Source: Galliscardovia ingluviei (lineage in GTDB: Bacteria; Actinomycetota; Actinomycetes; Actinomycetales; Bifidobacteriaceae). Taken from it: 64,000 nucleotides of DNA. The notes below the pieces were generated by a model that made no database searches, had not been told where the DNA came from, and worked only from the letters and a program-made list of their open reading frames with translations. Below, piece after piece: positions 30,128 through 37,444 of the stretch (the stretch's first letter is position 1; the number at the start of each line of letters is the position of its first letter). Made by a program: the position numbers and the translations under genes. The DNA lies in NCBI RefSeq assembly GCF_014635685.1, contig NZ_BMDH01000001.1:806001-870000 (forward strand), given 5' to 3'.

Positions 30128-31804
30128 ATGGGTACGCAAATGCAATCACTAAGCAATACTTCTTCGTATGCTCCACTACAAGCTTCATCGCAGGCTTCTT
30201 CATATGCGCCTTCGCATGCTGAGCAACCATTGCATTTCAGGAGCGACGGAAGTTTTAGAGTACTGCAAATGGCCGATATTCAAGACGGACCGGATGTAAG
30301 CCCTGATACTATTCGCTTACTGGAAGCTGCGATTGAACAAGCAGACCCTGATTTGGTGGTATTAACCGGGGATCAAATACGCGGATATGATCCAGCTTGG
30401 ATGCGTACATTTTTGCGACGACGTGGCGAAAAAATTGGCGATAGGGTGCGCGTAGTTACCAAATTTGAATCTGCTTTTAGGGAGAAGAACGAACGCCTCC
30501 ATCAAGCTGCACATAACCGAATAGCACAACTGTTGCGATTGATACATGCTAAGCCTGAAACTGTGTCACGGTTAGATACCATGCACCAACAACTTGATGA
30601 TGTTGAACAACGTATGCTTGATGCTAGTGAACAACATCGCGATACTACAAAAGAGCAGTTGCTTGATGATGCAAGAGCAAAAGTTCGACAATGTTTCCAA
30701 GGTTTTCTTGCCCCTATGGTCGCGGCTAATGTTCCCTTTGCAGCGACTTACGGCAATCATGATTTTCAGTGCGGCATTCTGGTAGACGAACAAGACGATA
30801 TATATCGTGAGTTTGCAGGGTGCTTGAACCCTAAAGCAAGTGACGAGAATGCTTTGGCTCCTGAACCTGGTACATTTGCGCTTCCGATTTATACGCAAGA
30901 CGGTACGCGCATTGCGATGTCCATTATGATGGTTAATTCGGGTGATTATGCGGATGATATACAGCAGGATGCTGATGATACAACTAGCAGCAACTCTGAT
31001 AATGATATGGCTCATGCTCGCACTGGATCAACATCTGCAAGCGAACAAGCAGCCTATATGGTAAACGCGCGCGGGCTTGATTTAGCAGATTCAGATGGCT
31101 ATGGGTTACCTTCTGAACAAGCCCTTAATTGGCTAGAATCAGTTCAACATACTCTGCAACAGATGAATGGAGATAACAAGCCAGTCCCCTCTATTGCATT
31201 CCAGCATATTGCACCACAAGAATTTTATGATTGCTTGAAAGAAGTGCCAGCATATACGCCGCACGCTGTGGAAGGCGCTCGTGCTTTTTCAGGGCGATGC
31301 TTCGTATTAAACCCTGATGTGTGCTACCCGGGAGGCATGCTTGGCGAGTCGATTGGGTGCGCGGATACTAATGCTGGTCAAGTGGAGCGAATGCGTCAAG
31401 CTGGCGGCTATTTTGCTTTGTATTGCGGACATGATCATAAAAATGCGTTCGTTGGCCATGTTCATGACATGGATTTGGGGTATGCGCCAACATGTGGTTT
31501 TACATCGTATGGACCAAAAACTAAGCTGCGCGGTGTTCGCCTATTTGAGTTTCATGAGTCCGATCCAATGAAATACCGTACACGAATGCTGAATTGGGGC
31601 GAATTAGTAGGCGGTCGAAGCAGCAATGAGTTGCGCGTATTTGTAGAAGACCATGTGGTAACTGATGGAGCTTCCCTACGCGATGAATTACGTCGCCCTT
31701 CTGTGTTTGCTACATTAAGTGCAATAAGTGCTAGTGTTCTTGCAGCAGTAAGTTATGGGGCGTTTAGGATTTCACGAGCGCTCTATCGTGCTGTGCATCG
31801 GTAG
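30128..31804 (+). CDS. calcineurin-like metallophosphoesterase
   Basis: Two-metal phosphoesterase. Motifs in order: FRVLQMADIQDGPDV (a GD/DxH-like first site, here ADIQD), DLVVLTGDQIRGYD, ATYGNHDFQ, SIAFQHIAPQEF and YFALYCGHDHKNAFVG, the usual metal ligands. A 60-70-residue helical insertion (about 100-185) sits before GNHD and an Asp/Ser/Thr-rich loop near 275-310. The C-terminus has one hydrophobic segment (TLSAISASVLAAVSYGAF) suggesting a tail anchor, with no N-terminal signal. Bacterial relatives act on nucleotides or phospholipids; substrate is unknown. It is 50 nt after the MFS gene. Confidence 0.85.
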   Translation: MGTQMQSLSNTSSYAPLQASSQASSYAPSHAEQPLHFRSDGSFRVLQMADIQDGPDVSPDTIRLLEAAIEQADPDLVVLTGDQIRGYDPAWMRTFLRRRGEKIGDRVRVVTKFESAFREKNERLHQAAHNRIAQLLRLIHAKPETVSRLDTMHQQLDDVEQRMLDASEQHRDTTKEQLLDDARAKVRQCFQGFLAPMVAANVPFAATYGNHDFQCGILVDEQDDIYREFAGCLNPKASDENALAPEPGTFALPIYTQDGTRIAMSIMMVNSGDYADDIQQDADDTTSSNSDNDMAHARTGSTSASEQAAYMVNARGLDLADSDGYGLPSEQALNWLESVQHTLQQMNGDNKPVPSIAFQHIAPQEFYDCLKEVPAYTPHAVEGARAFSGRCFVLNPDVCYPGGMLGESIGCADTNAGQVERMRQAGGYFALYCGHDHKNAFVGHVHDMDLGYAPTCGFTSYGPKTKLRGVRLFEFHESDPMKYRTRMLNWGELVGGRSSNELRVFVEDHVVTDGASLRDELRRPSVFATLSAISASVLAAVSYGAFRISRALYRAVHR

Positions 31805-32005
31805 GTTGACTGGGTTGTTTTGATGGTTTGTAATGAGTAAGTATAAGTGCTAAATCCCTTTAGAATAGGCGTTTCTATGGGTGTATATTGTAAGCACGTA
31901 CGTGTTTTTTTATACGTGTTTGTACATTGATAACATAATACGACACGCCGAAGAGCTTCAATGTTGCGTTTACCAGCATGTGCGTGTATAGTTCATCGAG
32001 GTGTT
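31805..32005. other. AT-rich gap before the tRNA gene
   Basis: About 200 nt with no open frame of note and several T-rich runs. It should hold the tRNA promoter; I see no clear -35/-10 pair. This marks the left edge of the accessory region. Confidence 0.3.
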
Positions 32006-32079
32006 GCCCTGGTATCCCAATTGGTAGAGGAGACAGCCTCAAAATCTGTACAGTGTGGGTTCGAGTCCCACCCGGGGCA
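32006..32079 (+). tRNA. tRNA-Leu(CAA)-like gene with a short variable loop
   Basis: Acceptor arms GCCCTGG (32006-32012) and CCGGGGC (32072-32078) pair over 7 bp with one G-U, discriminator A. The T arm is GTGGG-TTCGAGT-CCCAC. The anticodon arm is ACAGC-CTCAAAA-TCTGT, giving anticodon CAA, which reads UUG (Leu); its last stem pair is a C-T mismatch. The D region TCCCAATTGGTAGAGGA has one mismatch. The variable loop is only about 5 nt, whereas bacterial tRNA-Leu normally has a long variable arm. CCA is not encoded. A strong terminator follows, so the gene is probably expressed. Confidence 0.75.
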
Positions 32080-32087
32080 CTAATGAG

Positions 32088-32125
32088 CCGCTTATTGCAA
32101 AGACTTGCGATAAGCGGTTTTTCGT
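32088..32125 (+). terminator. tRNA gene terminator
   Basis: CCGCTTAT (32088-32095) pairs with ATAAGCGG (32110-32117) and is followed by TTTTTCG, nine nt after the tRNA end. Confidence 0.88.
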
Positions 32126-32203
32126 TTACTTTCAACGATTTTTAGTGGTTCTTTGGATTGTCCTCTTGGGATGTGAGGGTGGTTGTATTGCTTGCTATCG
32201 GTT

Positions 32204-32261
32204 GCTATTGGGAATAGCGGTTTTGGGTAGTGCACTGTTTGCAATAGCAGCTATTGCAAAC
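32204..32261. repeat. two adjacent hairpins sharing a CAATAGC/GCTATTG core
   Basis: GCTATT-GGG-AATAGC (32204-32218) is followed by a perfect 11-bp hairpin, GTTTGCAATAG (32237-32247), loop CAG, CTATTGCAAAC (32251-32261). A further GCTATCGGTTGCTATT stretch lies just before. No T tract follows, so these are not ordinary terminators. They sit in the 240-nt gene-free stretch between the Leu tRNA and the broken tRNA-like gene. Confidence 0.5.
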
Positions 32262-32371
32262 CAGCCATTTCACCCTGTTCTTCTGTACGGTTTGAAACAT
32301 CTGATATTCCAAAGTAGCCAGTTTTGCCACAAACACTCACTCCAAACACCACAAAATGCGAAGAACCGCCA

Positions 32372-32449
32372 GACACCGATTCGAACCCAGTACTCCGAAT
32401 GAAACTCGAGTTACAGTCGAGCGTCGTTAACTACTTGACTACACCGCCC
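32372..32449 (-). pseudogene. tRNA-Tyr(GTA)-like gene with broken 3' half
   Basis: On the minus strand the 5' acceptor-like GGGCGGT begins at 32449. A perfect anticodon arm CTCGA-CTGTAAC-TCGAG (32421-32405) gives anticodon GTA (Tyr), and a canonical T loop TTCGAAT is at 32385-32379. The T-stem arms CTGGG/CGGTG do not pair properly and the expected 3' acceptor ACCGCCC is absent; instead the strand reads TCTGGCGGTTC. The 5' half looks real, so this is best read as a decayed or rearranged tRNA gene. Confidence 0.5.
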
Positions 32450-32696
32450 AAAAATGTTATATTCTGAATAGAGCCTCTAGATTTTGAGCCCTTATCTGGT
32501 TCTCGGTCTAGAGGTTCATTTTTGATTTCGTAGCATTTTCCCTGAATAGTCGAGAATGGGGTTATAGGCGGAATGAGGAATTTAAACCTTTGTGACAAAA
32601 TTTTGAAACAGACGGTGTGTGGAGATTGACACTTGTAACACGGTCAGATACACGGGTGACATTCGCACACACACCATCTTATTCTTATGAGATTTT
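32450..32696. other. non-coding stretch right of the tRNA-like gene
   Basis: About 250 nt without a supported gene. It contains GAGCCTCTAGATTTTGAGC next to GGTCTAGAGGTTC, giving a possible CCTCTAGA/TCTAGAGG pairing (two arms around 32472 and 32505) that could form a hairpin. Otherwise I see nothing assignable. Confidence 0.3.
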
Positions 32697-32942
32697 CATG
32701 CAAACTCGGCAACAACAAATCTATCCCGCGTGAGGTGCTTCACTGTCGCGGAAACGATTTGCCCTCCAAACGCGCGAACTACTGTTGCATCAATAAGCTC
32801 AGCTTCCTGCACGATCTGGATCATGGTATCCAACCATTTCTAGCGAATACTGGTCATTAACGAAATAAGAGGCATCAAGCATCTCTTGAGATGCGCTTGC
32901 TTCCAATAAAATAGTGCGGACTCAATCCATATCCCGCTTCAT
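32697..32942 (-). pseudogene. DUF2513 family protein, broken by a stop and a frameshift
   Basis: The start MKRDMD matches the conserved DUF2513 N-terminus, but codon 7 is TGA (32924-32922). The frame then continues VRTILLEASASQEMLD and SLEMVGYH, and after a frame change MIQIVQEAELIDATVVRAF and a SATVKHLTRD block complete the family's layout. It begins 2 nt after the stop of the preceding small gene and has GAGGA upstream, so it was once translated in an operon. DUF2513 proteins are short cytosolic proteins of unknown role found in phages and mobile islands. Confidence 0.75.
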
Positions 32943-32944
32943 GC

Positions 32945-33238
32945 TTAATCCTCAACTAATCCAGCTTCTTCAATAGCTTTCACATCAGCATACATGTCTG
33001 GACTATAGTTCAGATCCTGTGGATCAAGAGAGTAACAGCTCAATAACTCGCCATAAACCTTACGCGGAACAGTAATATTATGTTTCTCTACTTTTCCGGT
33101 AAAAAGACTAACAGCAGAGTCAAATTCTCCATATTGAACATGCTCAAAAACAAGCTTTGCTGACCCATCATAACTGTTGCCAAACAATATATCAGCCATA
33201 GTATTCACTAATGGTTCATCACAGTACTGCAATACCAT
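32945..33238 (-). CDS. hypothetical small cytosolic protein in decayed island
   Basis: An intact frame of about 97 residues from an ATG with GGGTGAGG close upstream; a GTG at 33247 is in frame and overlaps the stop of the preceding gene by four bases, so translational coupling is possible. The protein is acidic with no membrane segment or signal and no family I recognise (MVLQYCDEPLVNTMADILFG at the start, MYADVKAIEEAGLVED at the end). Its neighbours on both sides are broken, so it may be a relic of the same island. Confidence 0.55.
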   Translation of the reverse strand: MVLQYCDEPLVNTMADILFGNSYDGSAKLVFEHVQYGEFDSAVSLFTGKVEKHNITVPRKVYGELLSCYSLDPQDLNYSPDMYADVKAIEEAGLVED

Positions 33239-33243
33239 TTTCC

Positions 33244-33447
33244 TCACCCTTTTTGTTGATAGAATGATTTGCGTGCTTCTTCTGGTGCCTCGTCAGTGAG
33301 TTCATAGTCTACTATGTAGGAATCTTCGAACCCTGGCGTTGAGAATACTTGCTTCATTGCACAATACCATGCAGAGTTTGTCTACCAATACAATGCTTTA
33401 TCATCATTGAACATTATCATCATCACTTTATGTGTTGTAACCGCCAT
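33244..33447 (-). pseudogene. small accessory gene split by an in-frame TAG
   Basis: One continuous frame reads MAVTTHKVMMIMFNDDKALYW, then TAG (33384-33382), then TNSAWYCAMKQVFSTPGFED and on to SFYQQKG and a stop overlapping the next gene. The composition is protein-like on both sides of the stop, so this is most simply a nonsense-mutated gene. An internal ATG (33357) could still yield a 37-residue product. No family recognised. Confidence 0.55.
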
Positions 33448-33789
33448 CGCGCCTTAGCACGGTACGTAGAACTTCAGTAGTAGCACTAGTCTTTCCTCTT
33501 CGAAAAGCTTGCAACCCTTGCTACAATACCCATTGTATATAAGAAGCTTGTTATCCAATGTACGGCTACGCGAACCTTAAGCACACACTTCTCTACGGCA
33601 TGTTCGCACCACAGTTTCCAACTTATCTGCGGTACGATAAGAGTAGTTATCCAAAACACTGTTGAAAATCTGATAATTACAAAGAGATATTAAACAGCCT
33701 CATAGCGTGTGAAGTAAAAAACCATCTTTGCATGTACCTTATATGCCATAATAATGATTGGATAGTGGGCATAATTGTCCATTATCGCG
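33448..33789 (+). promoter_or_regulatory. probable CRISPR leader and AT-rich gap
   Basis: No gene is visible in these 342 nt. The 90 nt next to the first repeat are AT-rich (for example CATAATAATGATTGG) as expected for a leader, and the array's degenerate repeat is at the opposite end, which places the leader on this side. No cas gene is present here. Confidence 0.5.
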
Positions 33790-34431
33790 GTCGCACCCCT
33801 CACGGGGTGCGTGAATTGAAATGATTGCATGATTCAGGTGCTTACGGATCTTATCAGTCGCACCCCTCACGGGGTGCGTGAATTGAAATACTTGTCAGAG
33901 CGTTAAAAACTGCATGGGCGTTAAGGTCGCACCCCTCACGGGGTGCGTGAATTGAAATCAAAACACCGTGTCCACGAATACCAAACAGGCGTAGGTCGCA
34001 CCCCTCACGGGGTGCGTGAATTGAAATACGTCTTGTGCGGTGAGAAAGTTCATAATGTGCTGTCGCACCCCTCACGGGGTGCGTGAATTGAAATCATCCG
34101 TCTATTGTTGCACAGTTTTTTGTTTGTGTCGCACCCCTCACGGGGTGCGTGAATTGAAATGTGGAACGTGTCGATAAACTCGTCAATATCATCAACGTCG
34201 CACCCCTCACGGGGTGCGTGAATTGAAATCATTCTCACAGTACATCTGGCAACTAAACACGTGTCGCACCCCTCACGGGGTGCGTGAATTGAAATATTTG
34301 GTGTGAGTTTTGTTGAGCAGCGTCTTGCTGGTCGCACCCCTCACGGGGTGCGTGAATTGAAATAAAGCAGTAACCCCGTTGGTTATGCTTTTGCTTCCGT
34401 CGCACCCCTCACGGGGTGCGTGAATTAGAAT
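33790..34431 (+). CRISPR. CRISPR array, 10 repeats, type I-C-like repeat, no adjacent cas genes
   Basis: Ten 33-nt repeats start at 33790, 33857, 33926, 33995, 34062, 34128, 34197, 34263, 34331 and 34399, separated by nine unique spacers of 33-37 nt. The repeat begins GTCGCACCCC, contains a 7-bp hairpin GCACCCC-TCAC-GGGGTGC, and ends GTGAATTGAAAT, the pattern typical of type I-C arrays. The first nine repeats are identical; the last ends GAATTAGAAT instead of GAATTGAAAT, marking the trailer end, so transcription is expected on the plus strand. Neither flank carries cas genes. Short frames translating the repeat are artefacts. Confidence 0.97.
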
Positions 34432-34561
34432 CTCAGCTTTGATTTTTCGGTCTTGATATTCGTTTTTTTTAATTTATATAATGCTGTATAAATACCCAAT
34501 ATGCCACTCTTATGTCCCGTATTCTCAATAAAGCAATGACATATGGAACAACAAAACTACT

Positions 34562-35461
34562 TTATTGAAAAGCGGTTTGCAGTTCATGTGCGAACGACAA
34601 AAACCTACCTTCAGCAATCTGCTCCAATGGTCGTGTACTCGCTACAGAAACAATAAATTCTGGTTGATATGCACCCGCTATTGGCAATGCCACAAGTCCC
34701 TCTGCTTGTTTCAGAGCAATATCAGCCAAGAATCCGATTCCTAATCCTTCCCGAATCATCGATAACACAATCTGCACATCAGACTGATATATCTCAACAT
34801 GTGCTCCAAGCTGCACATGCTGCATCAACAATCGAAAAGCAGACTCATGCACATAATGCTCATCTAACAGTATAAAACTACGATCCGCACACTCTTGTAT
34901 ACTCACCTCAGAGTGAGTAGCAAGGGGATCATCAGTAGCAACCACAATACAAAACGGTCGTTTCCCCACTTGCACTACATGCAATGTCCCCTCATCTAGC
35001 AACTCATCCAACGGCTGTATTGACCCAATTAGCGCGAGATCCAACTTCCCATCATGAAGTTGCTGCAAAATCTCCTTCGAACCTGCACTCACGAAATCAA
35101 TATGCTCAAGCAAGCCCTGCTGTCGTACCGATCGTATTAACTGCATAAAATACGCGTTTCCTAAAATTGGGGGCAATCCAAAGGTAATACGTTGCTGCTT
35201 AAAACGCTCAACTTGGGAGAGCATTTGCTGATAGTCATAAAGCATATTCATACACGCACGTTGTACAATCTCCCCTGCAGATGTGATCTTCACTTGCTGT
35301 TGCGTATGTTCACGGATTAGTAATGATGCGCCGCATTCTTCTTCCAGACGACGTATCGCATATGAGATTGTCGGCTGAGTAACATGAAAGTATTGTGCAG
35401 CGCGAGAGAAACTACGCAATTTGCACAGCATCGTAAAATATTGCATATCTTGAGTACGCAT
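34562..35461 (-). CDS. mleR: LysR-family regulator, MleR-like
   Basis: LysR-type activator with an N-terminal winged helix-turn-helix (MQYFTMLCKLRSFSRAAQYF then HVTQPTISYAIRRLEEE) and a C-terminal effector-binding domain. It resembles MleR of Lactococcus along its length, including FGLPPILGNAYF, SAGSKEILQQLHDGKLDLALIGS and the FILLDEHYVHESAF segment. MleR activates malolactic genes in response to malate. It is divergent from the malolactic enzyme gene, the same regulator-next-to-target layout as in lactic acid bacteria. Start ATG chosen over a GTG two codons upstream; 299 aa. Confidence 0.8.
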   Translation of the reverse strand: MRTQDMQYFTMLCKLRSFSRAAQYFHVTQPTISYAIRRLEEECGASLLIREHTQQQVKITSAGEIVQRACMNMLYDYQQMLSQVERFKQQRITFGLPPILGNAYFMQLIRSVRQQGLLEHIDFVSAGSKEILQQLHDGKLDLALIGSIQPLDELLDEGTLHVVQVGKRPFCIVVATDDPLATHSEVSIQECADRSFILLDEHYVHESAFRLLMQHVQLGAHVEIYQSDVQIVLSMIREGLGIGFLADIALKQAEGLVALPIAGAYQPEFIVSVASTRPLEQIAEGRFLSFAHELQTAFQ

Positions 35462-35504
35462 TCGCACTTCTTTCCATTTACCAAGTTTTTCCTACCATAG
35501 TATT

Positions 35505-35547
35505 AATAAAGAATTTTTATTGACACGCGCAATATTGACTATAAATA
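35505..35547 (+). promoter_or_regulatory. malolactic gene promoter with LysR-type box
   Basis: AATAAA-N5-TTTATT (35505-35521) is a perfect inverted repeat typical of LysR-regulator sites. It directly overlaps TTGACA (35520-35525), which is followed 16 nt later by TAAATA (35542-35547) as a -10 box. The arrangement fits activation of the enzyme gene and autoregulation of the divergent regulator. Confidence 0.55.
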
Positions 35548-35656
35548 TACTTAACCGAGATACTGCAGTCATACAGCACAAGCGTAGCACTTCACGTTAC
35601 AACTATGCCAGTACACCACAAAGAACATAATTAAACGTCAACAGTTAGGGGAAACC

Positions 35657-37297
35657 ATGAAGGGGTTTGCAATACTTAATAATCCATTTTTAAATAAAGG
35701 CACCGCATTTACTGAGCAAGAGCGCGAGGATCTGGGATTGACCGGACTGCTCCCTTCAGCAGTGCAAACTTTAGAAGAGCAAGTCGACCAAGCTTACGCA
35801 CAATATCAGCAAAAGCCAAAGGGACTTGAACAGCGATTATTCTTAATGAATATCTTTAACACAAACAGAACGTTATTCTATAAACTTATTGATTCACACA
35901 TTGTAGAAATGCTTCCGATAGTCTATGATCCTGTGATCGCCCAGTCAATTGAGCAATATCACAATCTGTTTACACGCCCTCAAGGGGCAGCATTTATATC
36001 TATAGACCATCCTGAGGCAATCAGTTCATCTCTCGAACATGCTGCTGGCGGGCGGCATATTCGTCTTATTGTTGTCACCGATGCTGAAGGAATACTAGGC
36101 ATTGGCGATTGGGGTGTCAACGGCGTAGATATTGCTATCGGCAAGCTTATGGTATATACAGCTGCAGCTGGTATTAATCCAGAAGAAGTCTTACCGGTTA
36201 GTCTTGATGTTGGAACTAACAATCACATGCTGCTTAACAACCCACGATATTTAGGGAATCGCCACCCGCGTATTAGCGGCATAAGGTATATGGAATTCGT
36301 TGATCAGTTTGTTACGGCTGCACGCAGCATATTTCCTGATATGTTGCTGCATTGGGAGGATTTTGGGCGAGAAAATGCTGCTAATATTTTGAATAAGTAT
36401 GCACAGTCAATCCCGACTTTTAATGATGATATTCAAGGTACTGGCATTGTCACCCTTGCTGGCATTCTTGGGGCTTTGAATATTTCCAAAGAGCAACTGA
36501 CCGATCAGCGCGTGATGAGTTTTGGTGCAGGTACTGCAGGATGTGGTATTGCTGCTATGATTTATGAAGAGATGGTGCGACAGGGATTAGAACCACAAGA
36601 GGCTCGCTCACGGTTTTATCTTGTTGATAAGCAAGGTCTACTCTTTGATGACACGCCTGGGCTTACTCCAGCGCAACGACAGTTCACACGCCAGCGTAGC
36701 GAATTTACGCACTCTGAAGCACTCACCACGCTTGCTGCGGCAGTAGCAACTGTACGCCCAACCATTTTGATTGGCACATCTACCCAGCCACATACCTTTA
36801 CCAAGGCAATTGTACAGGACATGGCAGCGCATACTGCACGTCCTATTATTTTTCCATTATCGAATCCAACACAACTTGCAGAAGCAACAGCTGAGGATTT
36901 AATTGAATGGACTTATGGTCGAGCACTAGTTGCTACTGGCATTCCTGCTGATCCTGTGGAGTATAACGGCATAACTTATACCATTGGGCAAGCCAATAAT
37001 GCACTGATGTACCCAGGTCTTGGGCTAGGGCTTCTTGCATCACATGCGAAACTCGTCAATCGCGATACACTCTCAGCTGCCAGCCATGCACTAGGCGGTA
37101 TTGTAGATCCAACTTTACCTGGTGCTGCTGTACTGCCTCCAGTATCGAAGTTAACTACGTTCTCACGCACTATTGCCCGTGCAGTGATACGTAATGTTAT
37201 CGCTCAACATCTCAGCGGCGTAAACATAGAGCCAACCGACAATGCCATTGATGCAGCGCTTGAGAGCACCATCTGGAAGCCAGAGTATCGCTCATAA
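35657..37297 (+). CDS. mleS: malolactic enzyme (NAD-dependent, malic-enzyme family)
   Basis: Decarboxylates L-malate to L-lactate and CO2 with bound NAD+ and Mn2+. The 546-aa sequence tracks lactococcal MleS closely as I remember it: [101 protein letters not shown] and [19 protein letters not shown]. The NAD-binding Rossmann site is [11 protein letters not shown]. Malic enzyme giving pyruvate is the alternative, but the MleR-like divergent regulator supports malolactic activity. No malate permease gene (mleP) is adjacent. Ribosome site AGGGGAAACC. The pair looks acquired from lactic acid bacteria. Confidence 0.85.
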   Translation: MKGFAILNNPFLNKGTAFTEQEREDLGLTGLLPSAVQTLEEQVDQAYAQYQQKPKGLEQRLFLMNIFNTNRTLFYKLIDSHIVEMLPIVYDPVIAQSIEQYHNLFTRPQGAAFISIDHPEAISSSLEHAAGGRHIRLIVVTDAEGILGIGDWGVNGVDIAIGKLMVYTAAAGINPEEVLPVSLDVGTNNHMLLNNPRYLGNRHPRISGIRYMEFVDQFVTAARSIFPDMLLHWEDFGRENAANILNKYAQSIPTFNDDIQGTGIVTLAGILGALNISKEQLTDQRVMSFGAGTAGCGIAAMIYEEMVRQGLEPQEARSRFYLVDKQGLLFDDTPGLTPAQRQFTRQRSEFTHSEALTTLAAAVATVRPTILIGTSTQPHTFTKAIVQDMAAHTARPIIFPLSNPTQLAEATAEDLIEWTYGRALVATGIPADPVEYNGITYTIGQANNALMYPGLGLGLLASHAKLVNRDTLSAASHALGGIVDPTLPGAAVLPPVSKLTTFSRTIARAVIRNVIAQHLSGVNIEPTDNAIDAALESTIWKPEYRS

Positions 37298-37374
37298 TCA
37301 TGAGTATATACGCTCCATTCGGCGCGTATATTAGACCGCATCATTTTCTTCCTATATACCACGCCATATATTAA

Positions 37375-37404
37375 TTAAAAGGGTCAAGGAAAACCTTGAC
37401 CCTT
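37375..37404 (-). terminator. pyk terminator, also convergent to the malolactic gene
   Basis: AAGGGTCAAGG, loop of 4, CCTTGACCCTT is a perfect 11-bp stem. On the minus strand it runs into TTTTAATTAA, 40 nt after the pyk stop; on the plus strand it also ends the malolactic enzyme transcript. Confidence 0.85.
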
Positions 37405-37444
37405 ATTCGCGTTCAACAGCTTGTACGCCGTCTAATCCTAACTC

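Noticed and set aside
31875-32135. 86-codon minus-strand frame antisense to the tRNA gene
   Set aside because: The SAPGGTRTHTVQILRLSP stretch is a translation of the tRNA reverse complement, a common misannotation.
32055-32402. 115-codon plus-strand frame between the tRNA genes
   Set aside because: It begins inside the Leu tRNA gene, crosses its terminator and the hairpins, and ends in the tRNA-like gene.
33854-34337. Minus-strand frames with a repeated ISIHAPREGCD peptide
   Set aside because: They are translations of the CRISPR repeat and spacers, a well-known artefact.
34525-34568. 9-bp inverted repeat TCAATAAAG/CTTTATTGA over the mleR stop
   Set aside because: Could be a weak terminator, but the stem is AT-rich and there is no T tract.
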